Shown in pieces: positions 1-7,690 of a DNA stretch of 22,380 nucleotides. The DNA is from JABJPM01 sp964596705 (GTDB taxonomy: Archaea > Nanobdellota > Nanobdellia > SCGC-AAA011-G17 > PNOQ01), in the NCBI GenBank assembly GCA_964596705.1, contig CAZQVG010000004.1, positions 1-22,380 of the forward strand. The letters run 5' to 3'. Made by a program: the position numbers and the translations under genes. Position 1 is the stretch's first letter. The number at the start of each line of letters is the position of its first letter. Below the pieces are notes generated by a model that was not told the origin of the DNA, did no database searches, and saw nothing but the letters and a program-made list of their open reading frames with translations.

Positions 1-1032
1 ATTCTTATTTGCTTCATTAATTCTCAATTCTGCTTCAGTAATCTTCTTCAAAACACTTTTCAAATTAACATCATTCATTCTTATGTCTTCTTCCCTCATC
101 AAAATCTTCTGATTCAAACTCTCTAAATTTAAATCACCCTTATGTTTAACATCTTCTTCCAAAGAATTAATTTCTTGCTGCAACCTTTCAATTAACTCCT
201 TATTTTTAGCCCTATTCTCAAGTATATTCCTCAAATTATTTTCAATTAATTCAATCTCTTTAACTAAATTATCTCGTTTAATTTTAATTTCTTCAATTGA
301 ACTAATTTCCTTTTTCAGATAATCCAACTTCTCCCTAACAACTTTAAGCTTTTCTTCAAACTCATTTAAATTAGCTTTCAAATTAGCAAACCTAGCTTTT
401 TTCTCATCTCTCTCATTAACCTTATCAATTAACCCGGAAACCATAAATTCCAACTCTTTTTTACGTTCTTTTAATCTAGAAACAACAATCTTAGAGTTAC
501 TTACAATCCTTTCATACTTATCAATCCCGAAAACCTTTCTTATAATATTTAATCTCTCCTCACTATCCCCCAACAAAATAGATTTCATCTCTTCTTGAGG
601 CGTATAAATAGTATAATTATAAATCAAAGACTTAGACTTTGTAAGGTATTCTTTTGGATAATTAAATAATTCCAATACTTTCTGCTTTAATTGCACAGCA
701 GTTCCTTCAAAGTTAACACCATCAACACCAATATACCCAAAATCTTGACTGACCCCATTCTTACCTCTTTTTAAAGTTCTTTTAATAACCACATCTTTTC
801 CATTTATCTCAAAATTTAATTCAACACTCCCACTATCTGCGCCATGTCTCAATAAAGAATTACCAGATAAAGATCCCCTTCTCAACCCAAACAATACAAA
901 ATCAATAGCCAACAATAAACTAGTTTTCCCACTTCCAATATTCCCGCTTAATAAAACATTCCCAACTGGAAAAACAATTTCCTGCTCAACATAACTTCTA
1001 ATATTTTTTAATTTTAATTTCTTAATTATCAT
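1..1032 (-). CDS. rad50: DNA double-strand break repair ATPase Rad50, N-terminal part (runs off left edge)
   Basis: The open frame gives 344 residues from an ATG at 1032 to the window edge with no stop. It encodes the N-terminal ABC-ATPase half of Rad50, which works with Mre11 to tether and process DNA ends. A Walker A motif, GNIGSGKT, lies at residues 30-37, followed by the helix that enters the nucleotide lobe. A Q-loop glutamine (TPQEEM) is near residue 146. From about residue 170 the protein becomes Lys/Glu-rich heptad-like helix, the ascending arm of the coiled coil. The Zn-hook, signature motif and Walker B would lie beyond the edge. The start overlaps the end of mre11 by 11 bases, so the two are one transcript and probably translationally coupled. 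The assignment rests on the motifs plus the Mre11 neighbour. Confidence 0.93.
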   Translation of the reverse strand, partial: MIIKKLKLKNIRSYVEQEIVFPVGNVLLSGNIGSGKTSLLLAIDFVLFGLRRGSLSGNSLLRHGADSGSVELNFEINGKDVVIKRTLKRGKNGVSQDFGYIGVDGVNFEGTAVQLKQKVLELFNYPKEYLTKSKSLIYNYTIYTPQEEMKSILLGDSEERLNIIRKVFGIDKYERIVSNSKIVVSRLKERKKELEFMVSGLIDKVNERDEKKARFANLKANLNEFEEKLKVVREKLDYLKKEISSIEEIKIKRDNLVKEIELIENNLRNILENRAKNKELIERLQQEINSLEEDVKHKGDLNLESLNQKILMREEDIRMNDVNLKSVLKKITEAELRINEANKN

Positions 1033-2212
1033 TTTCTAAATCTAAAACCTTCAAAGCATTCCTAACTACCCTTTCTTCAAAGTCTAAATTTTTCTCGCCT
1101 TCTTGCTTCTCATCACTTAAAACCTCTAATAACCCCTTTACTAAATCCCCATCAAGATTACTTTCCTTAATCAAGTTATTTTCTATTTCCTCAACACTCC
1201 CCCTTCCAACATTTAATTCTTCAACTTCCCTAACTTTTAATCCAGAACTATTTCTTAAAACAACAAAAGCATTTTTTAATTCTTCATTTAGCTTATTAAA
1301 ATCAATGTCAGAAATTTTACCAGAACTTAATGTTCCTACCAACCTTATTAAAACAATTTTTCCTATTATTTCATTTTTATCAATCTTATTCATAATATAC
1401 TCTAAAACCTGGCTAGAATCTTTCCCATCCAAGTCTATCTTATACTTCACCACATCTTTTAATTTTACCTCAACAAATTCAGATTCAATTTTCCCATCTT
1501 TAAATTCATTCACCCAAAAACCACCACTTCCAAATTTCTCCAACTCAAAAAAATTATTTGGAAATAAAGCTCCTGGATAAGCAATTCTCCCATAATTTTC
1601 TTTTTCCTCATTAAAAACATAATGGGGATGTCCTCCTGCATAATAATCAAAACCTTTCGGCAAGATAGCAACAGGCTCTGAAGAAACCATTTCCATATAA
1701 TCAGGTTTAAATTCAGTTAAAGTAGTGTGGAACATAAAGATTTTATTTCCTTCTTCTCTCTCCAAATATTCCCTATCTAATCTTTTATAATAACCCCTTT
1801 CCAACCCACCAGCTTTCCCAAACAATCCAGTTATTTTTATTCCAGATTTATCCTCAACAAAAAACAACTTAATTTTTTCATTTTCCTCAAATTTTGCAAC
1901 ATTAACAACCAAACCAGCATTCTCTAAAACATCCAACATTGTCTTTCCAGAAGGCGAATAATCATGACTCCCAGCAATAACATAACATCTTATGCCATTC
2001 TCTTTTAACTTCCTTAAATCTAAAGCAACTTTTTTTATTAAATCAATAGAAGGTAAAGCACTATTAAACAAATCACCAGCAATCAAAACAAATTCAACAT
2101 TTCTTTCAATACACTCCTCAATAGCTTTAGAAAAAACCTCCATACCTAATTCTTTTAACCTTAAATCTGACCAACCCCCTATATGGCAATCTGCCAAATG
2201 TGCAAATTTCAT
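1022..2212 (-). CDS. mre11: Mre11 nuclease (DNA double-strand break repair exonuclease)
   Basis: A 396-residue calcineurin-type metallophosphoesterase that resects DNA ends as Mre11 in the Mre11-Rad50 complex. Metal-binding motifs are visible in order: DCH at residues 8-10, GDLF at 46-49 (Asp47), GSHD at 81-84, a histidine in FHTTLTE near 160, and GGHPH near 193-197. The third motif is normally GNHD; here the metal-ligand Asn is a Ser, although His83 and Asp84 remain. The Ser form may be normal for a subfamily. The C-terminal 150 residues are acidic and lysine-rich, as expected for the Rad50-binding region. A TATA-like stretch at 2233-2241 sits about 21-29 bases before the ATG and no Shine-Dalgarno is seen, so a leaderless mRNA is likely. 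It is the first gene of a two-gene operon with rad50. Confidence 0.93.
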   Translation of the reverse strand: MKFAHLADCHIGGWSDLRLKELGMEVFSKAIEECIERNVEFVLIAGDLFNSALPSIDLIKKVALDLRKLKENGIRCYVIAGSHDYSPSGKTMLDVLENAGLVVNVAKFEENEKIKLFFVEDKSGIKITGLFGKAGGLERGYYKRLDREYLEREEGNKIFMFHTTLTEFKPDYMEMVSSEPVAILPKGFDYYAGGHPHYVFNEEKENYGRIAYPGALFPNNFFELEKFGSGGFWVNEFKDGKIESEFVEVKLKDVVKYKIDLDGKDSSQVLEYIMNKIDKNEIIGKIVLIRLVGTLSSGKISDIDFNKLNEELKNAFVVLRNSSGLKVREVEELNVGRGSVEEIENNLIKESNLDGDLVKGLLEVLSDEKQEGEKNLDFEERVVRNALKVLDLENDN

Positions 2213-2232
2213 ACTCTTAGGAATAATAAAAA

Positions 2233-2241
2233 TTTATTAAA
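2233..2241 (-). promoter_or_regulatory. Predicted TATA box for mre11-rad50
   Basis: An AT-only stretch reading TTTAATAAA on the minus strand, 21-29 bases before the mre11 ATG. No Shine-Dalgarno lies between it and the start, so the transcript probably begins at or near the start codon. Confidence 0.4.
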
Positions 2242-2258
2242 GATATCTATACTAAAAA

Positions 2259-3104
2259 CTATTCAATATGAAACTCAACAACATCCCCTTCTTCCAACAC
2301 ATGAGTTAGACCGACTCTTTGTCCTTCAAACTTAGCACTCTTACCCCAAACACGTGCATAATCAAACTTCTTAATAAAATCCTTATGTATATGCAAAGCT
2401 AAATCTCTTACACTAGCTCCTTTCTTTAAAGCAATTGGTGGGTAATCTTTTGGTTTTCCAGGACTTTTAGTATAAACATAAATTAACCCCAGTTTACTCC
2501 AAATTCTATCTTTTACATCTTCATCTGTACTCTTAACAATTATCCCATCAAACTTTATTCCTGCTTCTTTCAACTCACCAATAACCAACTTAACATCCCC
2601 ATCAAATCTAGAAACAATAACCATTAAATCTGAATCTCTAGCAATACCTAAATAAGCAGGCCCTTTTTCTTTCTCTAAATAATCTTTAGTTATAGCAGGA
2701 ATTTCAATAACTTGAATAACAATCCCATTATAATCCATACTTCCAATTTCTGGTTTTTTTGTAGTATATTCATACTCGGCAATTTCAGGTTTAGCATTAG
2801 TAATCTTACTTAATAAACTAGATTTCCCAGAATTAGTAATCCCTAACAAAACAACCCTTGCAGCACCTTCTTTTTTTATAGACAAACCTTTTCCGCCCTT
2901 CTTAGAAAGTTGTTTTTCTCTCTCTAATAAACTCTTATATTTTGCAATCCTTCTTTTAATATCATTCCTTAATTTCTCTGCAGATTTATGTTTAGGCCCA
3001 ACTTCTAACATACGCCTCAATATCTTTATTTTTTCAGAAATATCACTAGTCTCAGCATATTCCTTCTCTAATTTCTGATATTCAAAACCTGCATTAATTG
3101 GCAT
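2259..3104 (-). CDS. Short Obg/DRG-type GTPase with C-terminal TGS domain
   Basis: 281 residues resembling DRG (developmentally regulated GTP-binding) proteins, ribosome-associated GTPases of archaea and eukaryotes. Residues 1-65 form a charged helical lead like the DRG N-terminus. The P-loop is GITNSGKS at 88-95, with switch-I threonines at 114-115. The G3 element reads EIPAI (134-138) in place of DxPG. The G4 NKxD motif is not evident; the matching strand reads IIVKSTDE (188-195). The last 75 residues form a TGS domain (KGASVRDLALHIHKDF followed by a final VVEFHI strand). DRG proteins are usually about 360-370 residues, so this one is about 80 shorter and seems to lack the insert domain. 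GTP affinity or specificity may be altered. The gene stands alone; CTTTTTAT at 3128-3135 is placed as a TATA box for a leaderless start. Confidence 0.82.
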   Translation of the reverse strand: MPINAGFEYQKLEKEYAETSDISEKIKILRRMLEVGPKHKSAEKLRNDIKRRIAKYKSLLEREKQLSKKGGKGLSIKKEGAARVVLLGITNSGKSSLLSKITNAKPEIAEYEYTTKKPEIGSMDYNGIVIQVIEIPAITKDYLEKEKGPAYLGIARDSDLMVIVSRFDGDVKLVIGELKEAGIKFDGIIVKSTDEDVKDRIWSKLGLIYVYTKSPGKPKDYPPIALKKGASVRDLALHIHKDFIKKFDYARVWGKSAKFEGQRVGLTHVLEEGDVVEFHIE

Positions 3105-3148
3105 ACCCTAAACAATCAAAACAACAAATAAAAAGCTTTCCATAAGTT

Positions 3149-3156
3149 TTTTAAAC
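3149..3156 (+). promoter_or_regulatory. Predicted TATA box for tRNA-Leu
   Basis: TTTTAAAC lies exactly 25-32 bases before the first base of the tRNA, the normal archaeal spacing. It is the only TATA-like element in front of the tRNA on its strand. Confidence 0.5.
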
Positions 3157-3180
3157 AATCATAAAACAATATTATCTTAT

Positions 3181-3264
3181 GCAGGGGTGCCGGAGCGGTC
3201 AAACGGGCTAGGCTTAGGACCTAGTGGCTTAGTGCCTACGCAGGTTCGAATCCTGTCCCCTGCA
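3181..3264 (+). tRNA. tRNA-Leu (anticodon UAG)
   Basis: An 84-nt class II tRNA. The acceptor stem is GCAGGGG (3181-3187) with CCCCTGC (3257-3263) and discriminator A at 3264. The D arm has CCG/CGG and GG in the loop. The anticodon stem is CTAGG/CCTAG with the 7-base loop CTTAGGA (3213-3219), giving anticodon UAG at 3215-3217, which reads CUA and possibly other CUN codons. A long variable arm with a GGC/GCC stem is typical of leucine. The T loop is TTCGAAT. No intron is present and CCA is not encoded, so it must be added after transcription. It is on the plus strand while its neighbours are on the minus strand. Confidence 0.97.
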
Positions 3265-3283
3265 TTTCATTTTTTAACAAACC

Positions 3284-3907
3284 CTATAAAGAATTCACCC
3301 ATTCATAAGAAAGCTCATGCCCATAGATCTCTTTAAATTTTTCAAGAAATTCAGCTTTAGATTTCATGATAGAAGTAAATTTAATCAACTCAATCAATTT
3401 ATCCTTACCAAATTTTTCAACCAATAATTTAACAACAAAACCAGATTCTCGATAAATATTGCCCTGATCATATCTTTCAATATCCAAAAAATTCTCAAAT
3501 TTGCCCACTTGTTCTTTCATATTTATTTGACCTGATAAATAAATTGCAATACCCTCAGCCAACCATAAAGGCATAAAATTTCTAGAAAGTTTCCTATAAA
3601 ACACATGAACCATCTCATGTTTAATAGTCGCCCCATAATAAGAAGGATCAAATTTATGTGAACTTTCTTTTTCATAATTATCTTTATCTAACATAAAAAT
3701 TATATTCCCTTTTGTCCAACCAACAACCCAATCCTTAGTAATCTCGCCTTTTAATTCATTAATAGTCGCTCTATCTTTAACAAAAATTAATACAGGTTTA
3801 ACAGTAAATCCAAAAAAATCAGAGAGAGATCGGATACCATCTTCATAAATTTCCTTAATAAAATCATCTTCAATCCCCAACAAACTATAAAAACCTTCTA
3901 TTTTCAT
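3284..3907 (-). CDS. Gluzincin-type zinc metallopeptidase (peptidase MA-like)
   Basis: A 207-residue protein with the zinc-peptidase motif HEMVH at residues 97-101. A downstream glutamate in LAEGIA (Glu118) fits the third ligand of gluzincins, and the spacing resembles the peptidase MA superfamily. No signal peptide or membrane span is seen, so it is predicted to be cytoplasmic. The substrate cannot be read from the sequence. Its ATG overlaps the stop of the gene upstream by four bases (ATGA), so it is translated with the RNase J gene group. It ends 19 bases past the plus-strand tRNA-Leu in a tail-to-tail arrangement. An unrelated zinc-binding protein with the same motif is possible, but the HExxH plus Glu pair makes peptidase the best reading. 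Confidence 0.75.
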   Translation of the reverse strand: MKIEGFYSLLGIEDDFIKEIYEDGIRSLSDFFGFTVKPVLIFVKDRATINELKGEITKDWVVGWTKGNIIFMLDKDNYEKESSHKFDPSYYGATIKHEMVHVFYRKLSRNFMPLWLAEGIAIYLSGQINMKEQVGKFENFLDIERYDQGNIYRESGFVVKLLVEKFGKDKLIELIKFTSIMKSKAEFLEKFKEIYGHELSYEWVNSL

Positions 3908-4131
3908 TTTTTAACAAATTTCTCAGCCCTTTTTATCATATCTTTTTTCAAAGCAATAAAAACACCGCCTTTTTTGCCCTTAACAAAACTAACTTCCCCT
4001 TCTTTAATTATCTCAGAAATAGCATCACCTTCAATATCGATATGAGTAACATAAGCTCCAGACTTTCCTTTTTCATGTACATAAACTTTAATTCCTTTTA
4101 AAAGTTTTTTTCCTTCTCCTGGTCCGCTCAT
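3904..4131 (-). CDS. Small basic protein of unknown function
   Basis: 75 residues from the ATG at 4131; an upstream in-frame TTG at 4173 is less likely. I do not recognise a family. The sequence is rich in Lys and Gly, has no cysteine and no membrane segment, and alternates short strands and helices (KGIKVYVHEKGKSGAYVTHIDIEG, then a Lys-rich C-terminal helix), so a small nucleic-acid-binding fold is possible but unproven. Its first 44 bases overlap the end of the membrane-protein gene upstream in another frame. Its stop overlaps the ATG of the peptidase gene. A TATA-like TTTTATAC at 4150-4157 could give it a promoter of its own. Confidence 0.6.
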   Translation of the reverse strand: MSGPGEGKKLLKGIKVYVHEKGKSGAYVTHIDIEGDAISEIIKEGEVSFVKGKKGGVFIALKKDMIKRAEKFVKK

Positions 4132-4285
4132 TTTCGATATTAGGCAGAATTTTATACGCAAAAATAGCAACAACTAAAATAATACTCCAAAAAATCAAAC
4201 CTTGCAATACCTCCAATACAAATAAAACAAAATTACCAACTAACACAAATAAGAACAACAACCCCAAATATTCTTTCGTGTTCAT
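4088..4285 (-). CDS. Small two-span membrane protein with basic C-terminal tail
   Basis: 65 residues with two hydrophobic segments, about 7-24 and 28-45, then a soluble tail that is strongly basic (ERTRRRKKTFKRN). The positive-inside rule suggests both ends face the cytoplasm. The ATG overlaps the RNase J stop codon by four bases, so its translation is tied to that gene. The last 44 bases are shared with the next gene in another frame. No family is recognised. One inference from context is that it recruits RNA or RNase J to the membrane through the basic tail, but nothing in the sequence proves this. Confidence 0.6.
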   Translation of the reverse strand: MNTKEYLGLLFLFVLVGNFVLFVLEVLQGLIFWSIILVVAIFAYKILPNIENERTRRRKKTFKRN

Positions 4286-5622
4286 TTTACAACTAATGAT
4301 TTCCCATCCCTTAAAAATATTAAATCTTTTCCAGTCTTATAACCCATTAACTCAGTTAAATCTTGTAATGGCTCAACTTGTTCTTTTCCACCATGTCCAG
4401 GAATTATTTTTTCCGGTTTAATCATATCTATCATATCCCTAATATCTTCTCTAGCTCCATGCCCCGAAACATGTATATCCTTAAATATCCTTACTCCTTT
4501 CTTATTAAGTTGCTTCTCTAGCCTTTCTCTATTCGTAATATTCGGCTCTACAGGTATAGTTTTACACGAAAAAATAACATGATCATCATGCATAAATTTA
4601 AATGGCAATTTACCATTGCCTATCCTAGTCAATATTGCTCCAGGTTCTGCTTGATTTCCTGTTGATACAATTAAATATTTATCCCTATTCTTCTCAATTT
4701 GCTGTAATTTTCTTTCAACTTGTCTTGCATAAGTAACTATTTCAACATCTTGCAAAAATGGAACATATCCTAAATTATCAGCAGCTTTAACATATTTAGC
4801 CAATGATCTACCCAAAAAAACAACCTTCCTATCCAATTTCCTTCCAAACTCTACTGCACTTTTTAACCTAGCAATATGGCTCGCAAAAGAAGTTACAATT
4901 AAAGAATGACCCTCATTATCTGCACCCAACATAACATCTTTTAACATTTCTCGTGCAACACTTTCAGAAGGAGTTTTCATATATTTTCCAGCATACAAAG
5001 CATCTTGAATTAAAACTCTAACATCTCCTTCCTCACCTAATTTTCTTAACCTTTTATAGTCAGGCTTACCCCCCATAATTGGCTTATTATCAAACTTAAA
5101 ATCATTAGTATAAACAACCTTTCCATCTGGAGTATGAACAATAATTGTCGCAGCATCCAATGTAGAATGAGTCATATTAATCAACTCAACTTCAATATTT
5201 TTAGAAACCTGAACTCTTGAACCTGCTTTCTTAACAACTAAATTATTTTTCAATTTTAAATCTTCATCTTTTGCTAAAATATTCAAAACCTCTGCAGTAT
5301 AAGGTGTGGCAATAATGTCTGCATTATACTCTCTCTCCAAATAAGGTATAGCTCCAATATGATCCAAATGACAATGAGAGGGAATTATAGCTTTTATATT
5401 GTCTTTAATAGAACTTAAAATAGAATCATCAGGAATCGCCCCCAACTTTTGCAAACCTTTTGTTGTCAAATGTTTTCTATTTCCACCCTTTTCTTCAAAG
5501 TCAACTAAACTAGGCAAATGAAATCCCATATCTAATATGACTGCCTCATCCCCATACTTAACTACAGTCATATTTTTCCCAACTTCACTATATCCGCCTA
5601 CACCAATAATCTCTATTGCCAT
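4282..5622 (-). CDS. rnj: Archaeal RNase J (beta-CASP metallo-beta-lactamase ribonuclease)
   Basis: A 446-residue protein of the beta-CASP family, a 5'-3' exoribonuclease in archaeal mRNA turnover. The zinc site SHCHLDH, with the HxHxDH pattern, is near residues 82-88. Further family features are NMTHSTLDA, YTNDFKFD, the beta-CASP region with SFASHIARL, STGNQAEPG, and the C-terminal VSGHGAREDI and IPGHGG motifs. The length matches archaeal RNase J, which lacks the long bacterial C-terminal tail. The ATG at 5622 is preferred over an in-frame TTG at 5628, because TTTATAAA at 5646-5653 is then 24-31 bases upstream, as for a leaderless mRNA. The stop codon overlaps the start of a small membrane protein gene. 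Confidence 0.92.
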   Translation of the reverse strand: MAIEIIGVGGYSEVGKNMTVVKYGDEAVILDMGFHLPSLVDFEEKGGNRKHLTTKGLQKLGAIPDDSILSSIKDNIKAIIPSHCHLDHIGAIPYLEREYNADIIATPYTAEVLNILAKDEDLKLKNNLVVKKAGSRVQVSKNIEVELINMTHSTLDAATIIVHTPDGKVVYTNDFKFDNKPIMGGKPDYKRLRKLGEEGDVRVLIQDALYAGKYMKTPSESVAREMLKDVMLGADNEGHSLIVTSFASHIARLKSAVEFGRKLDRKVVFLGRSLAKYVKAADNLGYVPFLQDVEIVTYARQVERKLQQIEKNRDKYLIVSTGNQAEPGAILTRIGNGKLPFKFMHDDHVIFSCKTIPVEPNITNRERLEKQLNKKGVRIFKDIHVSGHGAREDIRDMIDMIKPEKIIPGHGGKEQVEPLQDLTELMGYKTGKDLIFLRDGKSLVVK

Positions 5623-5645
5623 AAACAAAAAAATAAAAAAGTTAG

Positions 5646-5653
5646 TTTATAAA
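5646..5653 (-). promoter_or_regulatory. Predicted TATA box for RNase J
   Basis: TTTATAAA lies inside the last codons and stop of the DUF192 gene, 24-31 bases before the RNase J ATG. It is the core of the 12-base palindrome AGTTTATAAACT. Confidence 0.5.
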
Positions 5654-5985
5654 CTTTCCTTTTTCGAAAAAGAAAAAGAGACAACATCTCCAACATCAAA
5701 ATTATACTTTCCACTTCTAAACTCCAACAGATACCCACAATCAACCCTAAAAAAATCAACAAAAGGCCTAACATTCTTAAAAACTTTAACAACCTTAAAA
5801 TTCTCATCCAAACAAATAATATCTAACTTAAAAAAAACAAATAACATATGCACAAATATATTTTTAAATTTACGAACATCCAAAACAACAATCTCATCTT
5901 TAATCTTAGAGAACATCAAACCCAAAAAAGGATTAACAAATTTAACTTTATCACAAACTAATTTATCATTCTTATAAAGTTTCAT
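5647..5985 (-). CDS. DUF192 family protein
   Basis: 112 residues matching the DUF192 pattern: an early GLMF (FLGLMFSKI), a middle HMLFVFFKLDIICLDENFKVV strand pair, then VRPF, CGYLLEFRSGKYNFDVGDVVSF. The family is widespread, its function is unknown, and the fold is a small beta-barrel-like structure. Many members are secreted, but this one has no signal peptide. The ATG at 5985 is chosen over GTG at 5991 because AGAGG is then 8 bases upstream, a usable Shine-Dalgarno. The gene starts 2 bases after the argS stop, so the two are probably co-transcribed. The end of the gene carries the TATA box of RNase J. Confidence 0.75.
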   Translation of the reverse strand: MKLYKNDKLVCDKVKFVNPFLGLMFSKIKDEIVVLDVRKFKNIFVHMLFVFFKLDIICLDENFKVVKVFKNVRPFVDFFRVDCGYLLEFRSGKYNFDVGDVVSFSFSKKESL

Positions 5986-5987
5986 GT

Positions 5988-7652
5988 TCACATCCTCTTA
6001 ACAACATCAATCCCCAATAAACTTAAAGAACTTTTCAAAACAATCATAAAAGCCTTAACTAAATTCACCCTAAAACTCTCATTCTCAGACCCAATTACCT
6101 TACAACTATGATAAAACTCATTAAATAATTGTGCTAACTCATAGCTATAGTGTGAAATTATAGCAGGGCTTAACTCATTTAAAGCTTTCTTAACAATATC
6201 CCCAAACTCACCAATTTTTTTAATTAATCTTATTTCTTCATCAGTCAAATCATCAACATTTAACTTTCCGCTTTTCTTCCCTTCTACAATAGAATTTGCC
6301 CTTGCATAAGTATATAACAAATAAGGTCCTGTATTCCCACTAAATTGCAAAAATTTCTCAATATCAAAAATAACATCCTTTGAATGATGGTTCTTCAAAT
6401 CCCCATAAATTATAGCAGCCCTAGCAACTAACAAAGCAGTCTTATCAACGTCCTCAACATCCCTTCCTTGCTCCAGAACAGATTTTTTAGCTAAACTTAT
6501 AGTTTCATCTAAAATGCCTTTCATAAAAATAGTTTTTCCTTTCCTTGTTGCAAATTTCTTACCATCTTTATCTAAATATAATCCATGAGAAACATGTTTA
6601 CATTTATCAGCCCACTTAAATCCAAGCAAACTCAAAATCTTAAATAACTGCTTAAAATGCAAACTTTGTTCTGCACCAACTTCATAAATCATACTAACAA
6701 ACTTATACTTATTATATCTATCAATAGCTGCAGCCAAATCCCTAGTTAAATACAGACTAGTTCCATCCCCTTTTTGTATTAAAGCTACTCCCAGACCTTC
6801 TTTTTCCAGATCAACAATTAAAGCCCCTTGATCTTTCTTAACTAATTTTTTCTTTTTCAATAATTCAACAACATCATCCATCTTATCATTATATTCAGAT
6901 TCTCCAGAATAAACATCAAATTTCACACCAAGTATTTCATATATTTTCTTATATTCTTTAATGCTTAACTCTTTAAACAACTTCCATTTCTTAACTAATT
7001 CTTTATCTCCTTCTACTAATCTCTTAAAATACTCTCTTGCAATCTCATCATTTTCTTCATCCTTGCTTACTTTAACATATATCTCATACAAATGTTTTGC
7101 AGGATCCTCCATTAGTTTTTTTTCATTACCAAACTTCTCATAACCATACAATATCTTGCCAAATGGAGTTCCCCAGTCTCCAAGATAATTCATCCTTACA
7201 GGCCTATAACCATTAGCTTCATATATATTCGCAATAGCATTTCCAATTAAGGTAGATCTTAAATGCCCAATACCAAAAACCTTCGCAACATTTGGAGAAG
7301 AATATTCAACAACAACCTTTTTTGATTTTCCTAAATTATTTCTTCCAAATTCATCTTTCTCTTTTAACACTTTACTTAAAACCAATTCAGCATATAATTT
7401 ATCATCCAAATAAAAATTCAGATATGGTCCGACATTAACAACCTTACTAAAGATCTTAGGCAGTTTAATCTTATCTTTTAGCTCAGCAGCAATATCAGCA
7501 GGACTTTTTTTCATTTTTTTAGCTAGAAAAAAACAAGGCAACGCAAAATCTCCATGCAACTCATCATTAGGAACTTCTATGACATCAGAAAACTCAACAT
7601 CTTTAGGCAATACCTTTTTCAAACTTTTAATTAGCTCTTGTTTAACATCCAT
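5988..7652 (-). CDS. argS: Arginyl-tRNA synthetase
   Basis: A 554-residue class I synthetase that charges tRNA-Arg. Residues 1-100 form the N-terminal additional domain, followed by SSPNVAKVFGIGHLRSTLIG at 118-137. Here the HIGH signature reads GIGH, with Gly in the place of the first His. Other features are YLGDWGTPFGK, the QKGDGTSLYLTRDLAAA block, YEVGAEQSLHFKQLF, and a KMSKS-equivalent loop reading FATRKGKTIFM, typical of synthetases without a canonical KMSKS. The C-terminal DALR anticodon-binding domain starts near residue 430 (LLYTYARANSI) and ends with SLSLLGIDVVKRM. The start is the ATG just downstream of a well-placed TATA box at 7675-7682. The DUF192 gene follows almost immediately. 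Confidence 0.95.
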   Translation of the reverse strand: MDVKQELIKSLKKVLPKDVEFSDVIEVPNDELHGDFALPCFFLAKKMKKSPADIAAELKDKIKLPKIFSKVVNVGPYLNFYLDDKLYAELVLSKVLKEKDEFGRNNLGKSKKVVVEYSSPNVAKVFGIGHLRSTLIGNAIANIYEANGYRPVRMNYLGDWGTPFGKILYGYEKFGNEKKLMEDPAKHLYEIYVKVSKDEENDEIAREYFKRLVEGDKELVKKWKLFKELSIKEYKKIYEILGVKFDVYSGESEYNDKMDDVVELLKKKKLVKKDQGALIVDLEKEGLGVALIQKGDGTSLYLTRDLAAAIDRYNKYKFVSMIYEVGAEQSLHFKQLFKILSLLGFKWADKCKHVSHGLYLDKDGKKFATRKGKTIFMKGILDETISLAKKSVLEQGRDVEDVDKTALLVARAAIIYGDLKNHHSKDVIFDIEKFLQFSGNTGPYLLYTYARANSIVEGKKSGKLNVDDLTDEEIRLIKKIGEFGDIVKKALNELSPAIISHYSYELAQLFNEFYHSCKVIGSENESFRVNLVKAFMIVLKSSLSLLGIDVVKRM

Positions 7653-7674
7653 AGAACAAAATTAAATTACAAAC

Positions 7675-7682
7675 TTTATAAA
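7675..7682 (-). promoter_or_regulatory. Predicted TATA box for argS
   Basis: TTTATAAA sits 23-30 bases before the argS ATG, consistent with a leaderless mRNA. It lies just beyond the 3' end of the structured RNA element at 7691-7783, so the two units look separate. Confidence 0.5.
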
Positions 7683-7690
7683 ACTTATCA

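Noticed and set aside
5613..5807. Minus-strand 64-residue hydrophobic frame as a small membrane protein
   Set aside because: It overlaps the DUF192 coding region in another frame, has no ribosome binding site and no support beyond being open.
5537..5977. Plus-strand 146-residue frame rich in Thr, Ser and Lys
   Set aside because: Antisense to RNase J and the DUF192 gene; low-complexity composition typical of shadow frames in this AT-rich DNA.
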